Positions 34,697-43,039 are shown, counted from the stretch's first letter. The stretch is DNA of 64,000 nt from Cohnella cholangitidis (GCF_014107495.1 NZ_CP041969.1:3149501-3213500), one strand, 5' to 3'. Notes: generated from the letters alone by a model not told the origin. Translations and numbers: made by a program.

Positions 34697-36498
34697 TACC
34701 GCAACGTCGGCGGGACGTCGAATTGGAAGGAGAGCCGGTTTAATCCCGTTTCTGTCTCACCTAGCCTCGCCGGATTAGCCATCTCGTCTATCCGCGCGCG
34801 AATCGCGCCGATCAAACCGAACTCGTCGAGCGCAGGCGGACGCAGGTCGTTCACGAGCGAACGAATGTCCCGGACCGACGTTCGAATGACATGGCTCAAT
34901 TCATCGAGCATGGTAACCGCGATGACCGGATCTTTATCCACGTATTTCCGGGCCGCGCCCGCTTTAAGCGCCAGAGCCGCCAATCTCGGCGCTAGATCGT
35001 CGTGCAGATTGTTGCGGATTCGCCGGCGCTCCTCTTCCCGGGCCAGCACGAGCTTCTCGCGCGATTCCTGCAAATCCTCGGCCAGCCGCCTCATTCCCAG
35101 CAGCATATCCGCGTTGTTCACGAGCGGCCCTGCGTGGCGAAGCAGCACCTCCAGGAAAATATTGTCCTCCGCGGAGAAAGCCTCTCCTGCCGACCGACTG
35201 GCGGCATACAACATGCCCAGCGTCTTGCCTTGATAAATAATCGGGTAAGCGTGGAAATCTTGGCCGTCCCTTCGCTCCCCGGCCTCGGCGATAATCGTCT
35301 CTTGGCCTTCCATATCGATCGCTATTCCGACATATGGCAGGCGAAGCGCCCCTTGTACCTGAAGAGCGACCGCCCTTAACATCGCGTCCGGAGCAAGCGG
35401 CTGCATCAATTGGCTGCCGAGCTCGAGCAGAACGGCGTACGGATCGTCGTGCCGTCCTTTCATCAGCCGATTGACTTGCCGTTGAAGCCACTCCTTGATC
35501 GGGGCGAATACCGCCGCGACTAGACCCGTTGCGATCAGGGAGACAACGAAATGGTTCCAAGAGCGAAATAGATTGCCGAGATAAAGCACGACCGCGGTGT
35601 ACAGCAACGCGACGCAAATGGTCAACGCCCCGTAGACGAGCGTTCGGTTAACGAGGGGGTTAATGTCCCACAACCGTCTTCTAAGCACGGCAAGCGTTAG
35701 CGTAACCGGTAGAGCCGATAGGCATAGGTGCAGCACCGCGTTCAGATAGATGAAGCTGTTGGCCTTGCCGTTATAGAACGAGGGGTCGAACAGAATGCTG
35801 ATCAGGGCAAACCCGAAGAAGCACACCGTCACTCCGTAGACGACCCACTTGGTCTGCTGACGTTGTTCGGGTGACGAGAACCGCTTGAACCGGCGCAATT
35901 GCGCATAGATGAGCAGAAGCGTCGTCGATAAATACCAGACGAATTGAACGGCAACAGGGAGATGGAGCTTCTCCCATAGGCTTCCTTGGTAAAAGAAATT
36001 CACGACTCCCACTGCCGCGATAAGCATCATCGGATATTTCGACCATGAGGGAACGAACGATCCGTTCGGAAACAACAAGCAGAACAACGAAATGGTGACC
36101 CAGCCTATCGCCGATACGCCATGAAACCAATGTTGCGCGAATGTCCCGTCTGCCGAACCGACCATGACGAGAGAGGGGAAAGAGGTGCCGAACGCGATCA
36201 TCGCAACGGCGGCCAATAGCCCCAGAGGTTCGCGGGAGCTTTTCCACAACAAGATAAGCGCAGACAAATAGAACGCTATCGTGAAGGCGACGTCGATGGC
36301 TACAAGCAGCAGGGTAACCTCGTGCTTCGAGAGCCCGTCGGCATCCAGCGTCAATGCAGGAACGGATAAGCCGCAGCCGTTCGAAATGCATTGCGTCAGA
36401 AGCGTTTCATAGTAGGCGGGTATGCAATTGAAATACAGTGCCGCCGTAACGGCGAAAAAGAGACCGACGAGCCATTGTAAAGCTCTCATTTTGTTCAT
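34696..36498 (-). CDS. Sensor kinase: multi-TM, GAF and HisKA_3 part, stopping before the ATPase domain
   Basis: About 600 aa. N-terminal region with about eight TM helices (QWLVGLFFAVTAALYFNCIP and others), GAF domain (about 355-470; MEGQETIIAEAGE), a coiled coil, and the HisKA_3 phospho-His motif EERRRIRNNLHDDLAPRLAA. The frame ends FQFDVPPTLR with TAA exactly where the ATP-binding domain should follow, and that domain continues in the -1 frame from the overlapping ATG. Start taken at 36498 (MNKMRALQW); 36489 is also possible. Divergent from the gene at 36693. Confidence 0.75.
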   Translation of the reverse strand: MNKMRALQWLVGLFFAVTAALYFNCIPAYYETLLTQCISNGCGLSVPALTLDADGLSKHEVTLLLVAIDVAFTIAFYLSALILLWKSSREPLGLLAAVAMIAFGTSFPSLVMVGSADGTFAQHWFHGVSAIGWVTISLFCLLFPNGSFVPSWSKYPMMLIAAVGVVNFFYQGSLWEKLHLPVAVQFVWYLSTTLLLIYAQLRRFKRFSSPEQRQQTKWVVYGVTVCFFGFALISILFDPSFYNGKANSFIYLNAVLHLCLSALPVTLTLAVLRRRLWDINPLVNRTLVYGALTICVALLYTAVVLYLGNLFRSWNHFVVSLIATGLVAAVFAPIKEWLQRQVNRLMKGRHDDPYAVLLELGSQLMQPLAPDAMLRAVALQVQGALRLPYVGIAIDMEGQETIIAEAGERRDGQDFHAYPIIYQGKTLGMLYAASRSAGEAFSAEDNIFLEVLLRHAGPLVNNADMLLGMRRLAEDLQESREKLVLAREEERRRIRNNLHDDLAPRLAALALKAGAARKYVDKDPVIAVTMLDELSHVIRTSVRDIRSLVNDLRPPALDEFGLIGAIRARIDEMANPARLGETETGLNRLSFQFDVPPTLR

Positions 36499-36548
36499 TC
36501 TTTCATTATATCGGCGCAAGAGAGAATTGAATATATAGGTGCTCCATA

Positions 36549-36609
36549 TTCCCGATTTCGCTCCCGAATTTCCCGATTTCGGGAATCGCGGGGTTCCCGG
36601 AAAATCGGG
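36549..36609. promoter_or_regulatory. Repeated CCCGA palindromes between kinase and 36693 gene
   Basis: TTCCCGATTTCG (36549-36560), perfect palindrome TTCCCGATTTCGGGAA (36570-36585) and CCCGGAAAATCGGG (36596-36609) occur in 61 bp. Closely spaced dyads in a divergent promoter region fit cooperative binding by the adjacent NarL-type regulator (inference). Confidence 0.5.
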
Positions 36610-36623
36610 TGTTCTCTACCCTG

Positions 36624-36651
36624 TTGCCCGTGATGCGGCAGCCTGTAAGAT
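36624..36651 (+). promoter_or_regulatory. Possible promoter of the 36693 gene
   Basis: TTGCCC, 16-bp spacer, TAAGAT, directly after the CCCGA palindromes, 41 bp before the start. Confidence 0.4.
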
Positions 36652-36692
36652 GAAGGCAAGCAAGAAAATCAATCCAAAGGACGGGATAAAGA

Positions 36693-37265
36693 ATGAATAT
36701 TGAGGCAAGAGTGGTACGATGGCTGGGCATGATTTGTTTGCTGGCGGGAATCGCGCGGATCGGAATGACGCCTTCGGCGATCATCTGGGGAACGGACAGC
36801 GCGCAGGAATTGGCTTTCGGCTATACCGCTTGCATCTTGATGTCGGTTTGCTCCATCGCGTTCTATCTGGTGCAATCGCGGGAAACCGGAGTTCTCGGGT
36901 TCATCGGCACGCTTGGCATTATTATCGGCAACATCTTAACGACGGCACTGGTTTTTACCGCTTTTTTGCTGAGTCCGACGGATCCTAAGCCAGAGGGCTT
37001 GGCGGTAGCGATTACCGGTATGGGAGGCATGATCGGATTGACGGGGGGCACGTTATTGATGGCCATCCTCATGTTCCGTGCCAAAGTGTTCCCGCGCTGG
37101 GTGGCAGGCTTGTTCGTGGTCATGATTCTTAGCATGTTCCTCCCGATCGAAGATAATAAATACTTCGCCTTATTCTGGGGAATCGCTTATGTCGGCGCGG
37201 GCTTCTGCATCTGGACGGGAAGGCTGCAGCCTCGTGTGCAGCAGGAACAGAAGATTGCGGCCTAA
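36693..37265 (+). CDS. Integral membrane protein of unknown function
   Basis: 190 aa, about six TM helices (VVRWLGMICLLAGIARIG; GVLGFIGTLGIIIGNILT; WVAGLFVVMILSMFLPI), related in style to DUF4386-type proteins but not clearly of that family. It is divergent from the two-component operon with shared palindromes, so it may be its target. A strong terminator follows. Confidence 0.75.
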   Translation: MNIEARVVRWLGMICLLAGIARIGMTPSAIIWGTDSAQELAFGYTACILMSVCSIAFYLVQSRETGVLGFIGTLGIIIGNILTTALVFTAFLLSPTDPKPEGLAVAITGMGGMIGLTGGTLLMAILMFRAKVFPRWVAGLFVVMILSMFLPIEDNKYFALFWGIAYVGAGFCIWTGRLQPRVQQEQKIAA

Positions 37266-37296
37266 CATTCATGCAGGAATGAAGGATTAAAGGCTA

Positions 37297-37354
37297 AACG
37301 CTCATTCGTAGAATGGCAGATTACTTCGCCGTTACACGAATGGGCGTTTTTTTT
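37297..37354 (+). terminator. Terminator of the 36693 gene
   Basis: Arms AACGCTCATTCGT (37297-37309) and ACGAATGGGCGTT (37336-37348), followed by a T8 run. Confidence 0.85.
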
Positions 37355-37364
37355 GTTTTTTTGC

Positions 37365-37395
37365 TTGATCCTTACGTAACGTCATGTTTTATAAT
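37365..37395 (+). promoter_or_regulatory. MerR-type promoter with 19-bp spacer
   Basis: TTGATC (37365-37370), a 19-bp spacer containing the dyad TTACGTAA, and TATAAT (37390-37395). Over-long spacers with a central dyad mark promoters that are remodelled by MerR activators; the MerR gene begins 43 bp downstream, so autoregulation is likely. Confidence 0.65.
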
Positions 37396-37437
37396 CAAGT
37401 TACCGGTAAGAAGCTAGCGGCAACGAAGGGATGGAGC

Positions 37438-37944
37438 ATGCAAAAACTGTGGAAAGTCGGAGACCTCGCCCAACTGACGGGTCTCACTGTAAGAACTTTG
37501 CGATTTTACGATCAGATCGGCTTGTTCACGCCGTCCGGCCAGACGGAATCCGGCCACAGGCTATACGATGAATCCGACCTGTCCCGTCTTCACCGGATCT
37601 TAACGCTTAAGGAATTGGGCTTGTCGCTTGAAGAGATCAAGCTCGCCTTGGCCGGGGATCGCATCAGCCCGCTCGAGATCGTCTCCTTGCAGAAGGCTCG
37701 GGTCAAGGAGCAGATCAAGCTGCAGCAGAAGCTTCTGGAGCAGCTTGAACATGTGTCCAAGCTCATGCTGGGCAAAGCTTCCTTAACCGTCGATGATTTT
37801 ACCAATCTTCTGCAAGCGATGAAAATGGAATTCGAGAAGCCGGTTATCGAACGGCGGACGATTTGGGAGCGCAGACTGGACAAGCTGGACGACTTATTTA
37901 CCGGAGAGAGCGACACGCCGAAATCCAAGGAGGAAAATCCATGA
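37438..37944 (+). CDS. MerR-family transcriptional regulator
   Basis: 168 aa from ATG 37438 (SD GAAGGGA). Winged HTH KVGDLAQLTGLTVRTLRFYD at residues 6-25, then the MerR coiled coil. The long C-terminal part (TVDDFTNLLQAMKMEFEK and on) is similar to TipA/Mta-like multidrug regulators without the TipAS domain. It overlaps the SRPBCC gene by 4 bp (ATGA), so they are co-translated. Confidence 0.9.
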   Translation: MQKLWKVGDLAQLTGLTVRTLRFYDQIGLFTPSGQTESGHRLYDESDLSRLHRILTLKELGLSLEEIKLALAGDRISPLEIVSLQKARVKEQIKLQQKLLEQLEHVSKLMLGKASLTVDDFTNLLQAMKMEFEKPVIERRTIWERRLDKLDDLFTGESDTPKSKEENP

Positions 37945-38375
37945 AAGAACGATTCGTCAAGCACGCGACCTTTGTTGTCGAGAAGACTTATGCTGCCCCG
38001 CCTGAGCGGGTATTTCAAGCATGGGCCGACCCGGAGGCCAAAGCCAAGTGGTTCTCGAAAGCGGACGTCTTCGATTTTCAGGTCGGAGGACGAGAGTACA
38101 GCAGCGGCGGACCGCCCGAAGGTCCGGTTTTCGTCTTCGACGCCGTATACCAGGAGATCGTACCGGGGCAGCGTATTGTCTATACCTATACACTGGATTC
38201 GGACGGCGTGCGTATCTCCGTCTCGATCGCCACGATCGAGCTTATTCCGGTAGAAGGCGGCACGACATTGGTCTTCACCGAGCAAGGAGCGTTCTTCGAC
38301 GGCTTGGATACCCCGGAAGTGCGCGAGCACGGTACGAACGAGATGCTGGATGCGTTGGGCAAGACGTTGGCTTAG
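37941..38375 (+). CDS. SRPBCC / AHSA1-like domain protein
   Basis: 144 aa from ATG 37941 (MKERFVKHATFVVEK), overlapping the MerR stop. AHSA1 (START-like) fold: YAAPPERVFQAWADPEAKAK, KWFSKADVF, TLVFTEQGAFFDG, terminal helix GTNEMLDALGKTLA. Members bind small hydrophobic ligands; in MerR/ArsR operons they are common but poorly characterised. A strong terminator follows. Confidence 0.9.
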   Translation: MKERFVKHATFVVEKTYAAPPERVFQAWADPEAKAKWFSKADVFDFQVGGREYSSGGPPEGPVFVFDAVYQEIVPGQRIVYTYTLDSDGVRISVSIATIELIPVEGGTTLVFTEQGAFFDGLDTPEVREHGTNEMLDALGKTLA

Positions 38376-38406
38376 TTAATTGTGCGGCGGTTCGATATCA
38401 ATTAAA

Positions 38407-38451
38407 AGGCATACGCGGCCCCATACTGGGTGCAACCGCGTATGCCTTTTT
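38407..38451 (+). terminator. Terminator of the MerR-SRPBCC operon
   Basis: Perfect 12-bp arms AGGCATACGCGG / CCGCGTATGCCT, followed by T5. Confidence 0.85.
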
Positions 38452-38520
38452 ATGCGGTACTATTACGCGGATACGAATACGCGGGATGAACGTTCTGGAT
38501 TTTACGTCGTTCGCTATATG

Positions 38521-38994
38521 CTAGACATTATCGCTACGCTCGTTATCTTGGGCGAAATACAACGTTTCTAATATTTTCCGCAACGTCTGCCTGTCCTCTT
38601 CGGAAACCGGCAAAGCAAAATATTTCTTTATGCCTTTCGCGTATACAGGCCAAGCCCTCCGCAGCTCGGATTCGCCGGCTGCCGTAAGTATGGCGTAGGC
38701 TCCCCGGCGGTCTTCCGCGCTCTTTTCCCGTTGCAGCAATCCTTCTTTCTCTAACCTGTCCAACATCCTTGTCAGTCCGCTCTTGCTCAGAATGACTTTC
38801 TTGTTCAGGTCTCCCAGCCGCAGCTTGCGTTCCGGCGATTCGAACAAGGCAATCAAGACATCGTAGGTCGTAAGCGGGACTCGCTTCTGCTCGGCTAAAT
38901 CCTGCTCGATGCTTTCTATGATTTTGGCATGAGATTTAATGAAATAACGCCAGGCGGAAAGTTCGTCTTCGCTAACCCTGTCCACGATAATCAC
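38521..38994 (-). CDS. MarR-family transcriptional regulator
   Basis: 157 aa. Winged helix with PLTTYDVLIALFESPERKLR, LNKKVILSKSGLTRMLDRLE and wing REKSAEDRRGAYAILTAAGE. A site matching the two in front of the rhodanese gene lies 36 bp upstream of its start, so it probably represses itself and the rhodanese gene. Signal unknown; pairing with a rhodanese suggests sulfur or thiol stress (inference). Confidence 0.9.
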   Translation of the reverse strand: MIIVDRVSEDELSAWRYFIKSHAKIIESIEQDLAEQKRVPLTTYDVLIALFESPERKLRLGDLNKKVILSKSGLTRMLDRLEKEGLLQREKSAEDRRGAYAILTAAGESELRRAWPVYAKGIKKYFALPVSEEDRQTLRKILETLYFAQDNERSDNV

Positions 38995-39029
38995 TCCGAA
39001 CGATGTAATACTCTAACTATAGGCTGTTT

Positions 39030-39047
39030 TAGTTGTCGGTGCAACAA
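39030..39047. promoter_or_regulatory. Probable MarR operator (site 1)
   Basis: TAGTTGTCGGTGCAACAA, matching the pattern TAGTTG-N6-CAACTA with one mismatch; located in the marR promoter region. Confidence 0.6.
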
Positions 39048-39074
39048 TATCCGGTGTCCGCAATAGATTTATCG

Positions 39075-39130
39075 AAATAAAGAAATGACGGTATAGGAGG
39101 AGTCCCCATCATACCGCCATCTCTTTATTT
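39075..39130 (-). terminator. Terminator of the rhodanese gene
   Basis: Long imperfect stem: AAATAAAGA-ATG-CGGTAT pairs with ATACCG-CAT-TCTTTATTT. The T-rich end on the minus strand suits the rhodanese gene ending at 39161. Confidence 0.65.
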
Positions 39131-39160
39131 TCTCGAGATCGTTAACTCCATGTTCGATAC

Positions 39161-39499
39161 TTACCGGGGCTGCTCCACGACGGGCAGTCCGGCCTCATGC
39201 CAGTCTTGTTTGCCTTCGCGATATTCTTTGACGTTAGAGTAGCCGAGCGTCATAAGGCGTTTTGCCGCGATTTCGGAGTTCGGGCACGGCAAGCTGGCGC
39301 AATAGACGATGATCTCCGCCGACCGATCGGGAAGCAGCTGCGGTGCGAGTCGATCCACTTCGTCATGCGGGATGTTGATGGCTCCCGGCAAATGCATATC
39401 GTCGTAATATTTCTTCGGAAGGGCTTCTACGAGAATGATTTTCTCGCCTTTGTTAAGCTTGCTATTGATTTCATCCCGGCTAATGCTTGTTACGACCAT
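39161..39499 (-). CDS. Rhodanese-like sulfurtransferase domain protein
   Basis: 112 aa, a single rhodanese domain: YYDDMHLPGAINIPHDEVD, active-site loop VYCASLPCPNS (nucleophile Cys in YCAS, second Cys in the loop), RLMTLGYSNVKEYREGKQDW. It carries persulfide sulfur between thiols. Two copies of the TAGTTG-N6-CAACTA site lie 26-74 bp upstream, tying it to the MarR gene 0.5 kb away. Confidence 0.92.
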   Translation of the reverse strand: MVVTSISRDEINSKLNKGEKIILVEALPKKYYDDMHLPGAINIPHDEVDRLAPQLLPDRSAEIIVYCASLPCPNSEIAAKRLMTLGYSNVKEYREGKQDWHEAGLPVVEQPR

Positions 39500-39524
39500 T
39501 TTTTATTCCTCCAAACGATTATTT

Positions 39525-39573
39525 TAGTTGCGCGCACAACTAATATATCGCCATTTAGTTGCGTAGTCAACTA
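39525..39573. promoter_or_regulatory. Tandem MarR operators (sites 2 and 3)
   Basis: TAGTTGCGCGCACAACTA (39525-39542) and TAGTTGCGTAGTCAACTA (39556-39573), both perfect TAGTTG-N6-CAACTA dyads, 31 bp centre to centre (three helical turns). They stand directly upstream of the rhodanese gene. Confidence 0.75.
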
Positions 39574-39626
39574 CATTTTAGAAAAGTTTGGGAAAAAGTT
39601 TTTCGAGAGTTGTCCCGCCGGCAACA

Positions 39627-39672
39627 AAAAAACCTTCCAATACCGCATTTCGGCGGTTTTGGAAGGTTTTTT
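39627..39672 (-). terminator. Terminator of the stalk-domain gene
   Basis: AAAAAACCTTCCAA with an inner ACCGC/GCGGT stem and TTGGAAGGTTTTTT; ends just beyond the stop at 39675 on the minus strand. Confidence 0.8.
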
Positions 39673-39674
39673 CG

Positions 39675-40841
39675 TTATTGCGGAAAGGCCACCCTGATCG
39701 CTACCCGTTTTTTCGTCCCAGAGACAGACTCGAAGTTTGCGGTAACGAAAGAGTCGGCATATTTGTCCGACCCGTAGTCGGCAACAACCATCGGAACGGG
39801 GTCTATTCCGTCAGGCACCCATCTGGCCGTGATCTCGTATTTGGCGATCGGTACCGACTTCAGACCTGGGGAGGTCCCGTCCGTAAAGAGCGAACTAATC
39901 TCCGTAATCGCTTTCCCTTTCGTGCCGTCGATCAAAGGCGTGAGCGGGGTTAGCGTCAACTCGACGTCATCGAGAGAGAAATCGGGCCAATCCGGGTTTT
40001 CGGGATAATCGAATATACCGATAGCGACACTGCCTGTAATATCGTCCCAGAGAAAGTCCCTTACGGCTCCTTTTTTAGCTCCGAACGACTGGTCAATAAC
40101 GGAAGTCAGATTAAACTCGTAGATCTGGCCTTCAAATTTGTGTTCATAATAACTGACCATGTACCAAGTCGTATTGATTTCCGGCAAATCGATCTGATAG
40201 TAGCCATCCTCGTCGGTAATCGTCGTAAGCTTGCTTTTGCGCTCTAGTTGGTTTTCCGCAATAATCTCTACGCCTGCGAGCGGTTTGCCTTGTCTGTCCG
40301 TAGCGCGCCCTTTCACGACGAAAGGTTCGGCTTTAGCGCTTGGCTTAGGATTGGAAGTCGAATTGGAATTAGTGTTGGAATTGGAATTTGAGTTGGAGTT
40401 GGCATTCCCGTTGGCAGTCGTTTGAATCGCAACGATTTGCCGTTTGGAGTCATAGGCGACCTGAGCGCCAAGAGCTTCTGAAACGAACCGCAGCGGGACA
40501 AACGTAGACGATTTGATATCCATTGGCGGAACTTCCAACGTCACGGATTTGTCATTCACTTGCGCGGAGGTGTCGTTGAGACGAAGTTTAACGGTTGTTG
40601 AACCTTTCTTGGCCGTAATGGATTGGGAAGACTGCTCCCATTTGACCTCGGCTTGCAGTTTTTCGAAGATGGCCCGCAGCGGCACCATCGTGCTGCCGTC
40701 TACCGAGTAAGCTTCGACATCAAGCTTCTTGCCATCGATTTCAATGCCGATCTTCTTATAATCACTTTTTGCCATCGCATGAACGCCTATGCCGGACAAC
40801 AAGATCACGATTACAAATGCCAATATTTTTTTCAAAGTCAT
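39675..40841 (-). CDS. Secreted stalk-domain protein with carboxypeptidase-regulatory-like domain
   Basis: 388 aa with signal peptide (LKKILAFVIVILLSGIGVHAMA). Residues 30-145 are two copper-amine-oxidase-N-like stalk units (AYSVDGSTMVPLRAIFEKLQ; KSSTFVPLRFVSEALGA). A low-complexity NANSNSNSN...TSNPK linker follows, then a CarboxypepD_reg-like beta domain (KGRATDRQGKPLAGVEIIAE) and a C-terminal beta region. Probably extracellular, wall-associated; no catalytic residues seen. The Asn/Ser linker echoes the tail of the SLH protein at 14772. Confidence 0.85.
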   Translation of the reverse strand: MTLKKILAFVIVILLSGIGVHAMAKSDYKKIGIEIDGKKLDVEAYSVDGSTMVPLRAIFEKLQAEVKWEQSSQSITAKKGSTTVKLRLNDTSAQVNDKSVTLEVPPMDIKSSTFVPLRFVSEALGAQVAYDSKRQIVAIQTTANGNANSNSNSNSNTNSNSTSNPKPSAKAEPFVVKGRATDRQGKPLAGVEIIAENQLERKSKLTTITDEDGYYQIDLPEINTTWYMVSYYEHKFEGQIYEFNLTSVIDQSFGAKKGAVRDFLWDDITGSVAIGIFDYPENPDWPDFSLDDVELTLTPLTPLIDGTKGKAITEISSLFTDGTSPGLKSVPIAKYEITARWVPDGIDPVPMVVADYGSDKYADSFVTANFESVSGTKKRVAIRVAFPQ

Positions 40842-41041
40842 TCTCCCTTTCGATCATCCTTTCCGAACGTCGATTTGATTTTAGCAGATCCGACTTTCGC
40901 GCAAGACTAACTAAAGATATAGATCCTGGTTATATCTTTGGGAGTTTCTCTTCCAACCGCCTTCTATTACTGACCGATTCTGTCAGTGATACCGGGTTAT
41001 ACTCCTTCGTGTAAGAGACAATTAAGCCGGGAGGAAAAGAA

Positions 41042-41545
41042 ATGTATACGACGATTAACGATTTTGCGGCGGAGTGGGAGAGCGAGGCTCGGTTGACGCA
41101 GAAGCTGCTCGACGGGTTAACGGACGAATCGTTGCCGCAGCCGATCGGACCCGGACGCCGTACGCTGGGACAGCTCGCTTGGCATCTGGTTACGTCCGTC
41201 CGTTATATGTCTTCGTTGGGTCTGAATATCGAAGGTTCGGACGAGGCTGACGACGGGAGCACGCCCGAATCCGCTGCGCGAATTGCCGAGCAATACCGCA
41301 AGCTCAGCCTCTCCCTATCTCAGGCCGTTCGGGCGAAGTGGAACGATGACAGCCTTCGGGAAAAGCAAACGATAATGGGGCAGGAATGGGGGAACGGCGA
41401 CTCTTTAAGGTTTACGGTCATGCACCAGGCTCATCATCGCGGACAATTAACCGTGTTGGTTATACAGGCCGGCCTTCGACCGCCGGAGATTTACGGGCCG
41501 ATTTACGACGATTGGATCGATAAAGGACTAGCACCGCTTGCCTGA
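41042..41545 (+). CDS. DinB-family protein
   Basis: 167 aa four-helix bundle; metal-ligand pattern with TLGQLAWHLVTSVRYM and, near the C-terminus, RFTVMHQAHHRGQL. SD GGGAGGAAAAG. DinB/YfiT proteins are metal-dependent thiol transferases (often bacillithiol-dependent) or hydrolases; the substrate cannot be told. Confidence 0.9.
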   Translation: MYTTINDFAAEWESEARLTQKLLDGLTDESLPQPIGPGRRTLGQLAWHLVTSVRYMSSLGLNIEGSDEADDGSTPESAARIAEQYRKLSLSLSQAVRAKWNDDSLREKQTIMGQEWGNGDSLRFTVMHQAHHRGQLTVLVIQAGLRPPEIYGPIYDDWIDKGLAPLA

Positions 41546-41600
41546 ATGGAATACAATGGAGGCGATTTCCAGACGCGATCCATGAAGGAAGGTTCGGAGT

Positions 41601-42593
41601 ATGACCAAGGCGGACAATATGTTGTCGATTCTATGGATGCTGCGTTCCGGCAGGAGAATGACGGCGGGGCAGTTGGCCGAAGAGCTTGAAATCCACGTTC
41701 GAACCGTGTACCGGTGCATAGACTCCTTGTGTGCCAGCGGGGTTCCCATCATCGCGGATTCGGGGCCCAACGGGGGATACCGGATACTCGGCCGATTCGC
41801 GGAATCGCCGTTGCTATTCGGCTTGGAGGAACAGAAGGCGCTTATACACGCGTCCATCTTCGCCAAGGAAGCGGGTTATCCGCATACGGATGCGCTTGAT
41901 CGGGCCGTCGACAAATTGAAAAGATACACCAACGAGAAGCAATTGGATCAACTGGAGCGGCACGGAGGCGGCTTATCGGTCATTTCGCCTCCAATCGACG
42001 GCAAGTACAAGGATTATCTTCAAGTGCTGGAGGATGCGACAGGGCAAGGCGTGACGATCGAGATGGAGTATGACCGGGGCAAGGGGGAACCTTCCCCGCC
42101 GCGCCTATTCGATCCTTACGGCATCGTCTTCTGGAAGGGCAATTGGTATACCGTCGGCTATTGCCATTTACGCCGGGATCGGCGCAGCTTCCGCGTCGAC
42201 CGCATCGAGAGGCTGCTCGCGACCGATCGCAGGTTTGAACGGCCGGAGTTCTTTTCCGCCAAAGATTTCCTCATGGGAAATCTGCTTCCCGGGGCGCTGA
42301 ACGACCAGTCGCTCGTAACCGTCCGGATTAGGGGACAGGAGCAGGTTCTGAACGAATTGTGCAGACATTGGTTATTCGGTCACGCTCTCTCGGAACGGGA
42401 GGCGGGGATGGCGGTTTTCCGGCTGGGAGAGGAATCTTTGCGCACGTTCGTGCCCTATTTTCTTCTCCCTTACGGGGCGTCGCTGGACGTCGAGTCGACC
42501 GTTCTTGTCGATAGATTAGCGGAAGTAAGCAGACGGGTCTCCGAACATTACGAGGCAATGGCATCGAAAATCAACGAGGGAACGAAAGGATGA
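41601..42593 (+). CDS. YafY-type HTH and WYL-domain transcriptional regulator
   Basis: 330 aa. N-terminal HTH_11 (MLSILWMLRSGRRMTAGQLA; VRTVYRCIDSLCASGVPI), a middle helical part, then the WYL domain (about 140-215, with VFWKGNWYTVGYCHLRRDRR and FRVDRIERLL) and the C-terminal WCX region. WYL domains sense nucleic acids or small ligands. It overlaps the ABM gene by 4 bp, and DinB is directly upstream. Confidence 0.9.
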   Translation: MTKADNMLSILWMLRSGRRMTAGQLAEELEIHVRTVYRCIDSLCASGVPIIADSGPNGGYRILGRFAESPLLFGLEEQKALIHASIFAKEAGYPHTDALDRAVDKLKRYTNEKQLDQLERHGGGLSVISPPIDGKYKDYLQVLEDATGQGVTIEMEYDRGKGEPSPPRLFDPYGIVFWKGNWYTVGYCHLRRDRRSFRVDRIERLLATDRRFERPEFFSAKDFLMGNLLPGALNDQSLVTVRIRGQEQVLNELCRHWLFGHALSEREAGMAVFRLGEESLRTFVPYFLLPYGASLDVESTVLVDRLAEVSRRVSEHYEAMASKINEGTKG

Positions 42594-42598
42594 GAGAG

Positions 42599-42889
42599 AT
42601 GAATAAATTCGTCATGTACGGCAAACTAATCGCTCACCCCGGCAAGAGGGACGAGCTCGCGCGTATAATGCTGGAGTCTGATACGATGAAGGGAATGGAT
42701 GGCTGTCTGCTATATATTCTCAACGAGTCGGAAGACGAGCCGGATGCGATCTGGATCTTCGAGGTATGGACGGATGCCGAAGCCCACGCCGATTCGCTCA
42801 AGAACGAGAACGTTCAGGCGCTCATTCAGCGTTGCAGGTCCTTGATCGCGAATGTAAGCCCCGTTCCGCTGCGCCGCTGGGAGGAATAG
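42599..42889 (+). CDS. Antibiotic biosynthesis monooxygenase (ABM)-family protein
   Basis: 96 aa ferredoxin-like ABM fold: KFVMYGKLIAHPGKRDELAR, CLLYILNESEDEPDAIWIFE, DAEAHADSLKNENVQALIQR. ATG 42599 has SD AAAGGA at 7-nt spacing; ATG 42590 (overlapping the WYL stop) is the alternative. Members are small dimeric oxygenases or quinol-type enzymes; co-transcribed with the WYL regulator. Confidence 0.85.
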   Translation: MNKFVMYGKLIAHPGKRDELARIMLESDTMKGMDGCLLYILNESEDEPDAIWIFEVWTDAEAHADSLKNENVQALIQRCRSLIANVSPVPLRRWEE

Positions 42890-42933
42890 GCGTGTAAAAG
42901 GGTTGCGACAGGGTTGCCGATGGATGGAATATG

Positions 42934-42962
42934 TTGACAGCGCTCTATGCCAAATCTATAAT
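42934..42962 (+). promoter_or_regulatory. Consensus sigma-A promoter of the OsmC gene
   Basis: TTGACA (42934-42939), exactly 17 bp, TATAAT (42957-42962). Perfect match to the vegetative consensus, 77 bp before the OsmC start. Confidence 0.85.
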
Positions 42963-43039
42963 ACTTATAATACCAATTGGATAAGTGTGAATTATTGTAG
43001 AGGCTGTAAATACATTTAATCGGCAAAGGAGATTGCGAT

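Noticed and set aside
34680..34710. Programmed -1 ribosomal frameshift in the second kinase
   Set aside because: No X-XXY-YYZ slippery heptamer or clear downstream pseudoknot was recognised; TAATG reinitiation or a mutation is simpler.
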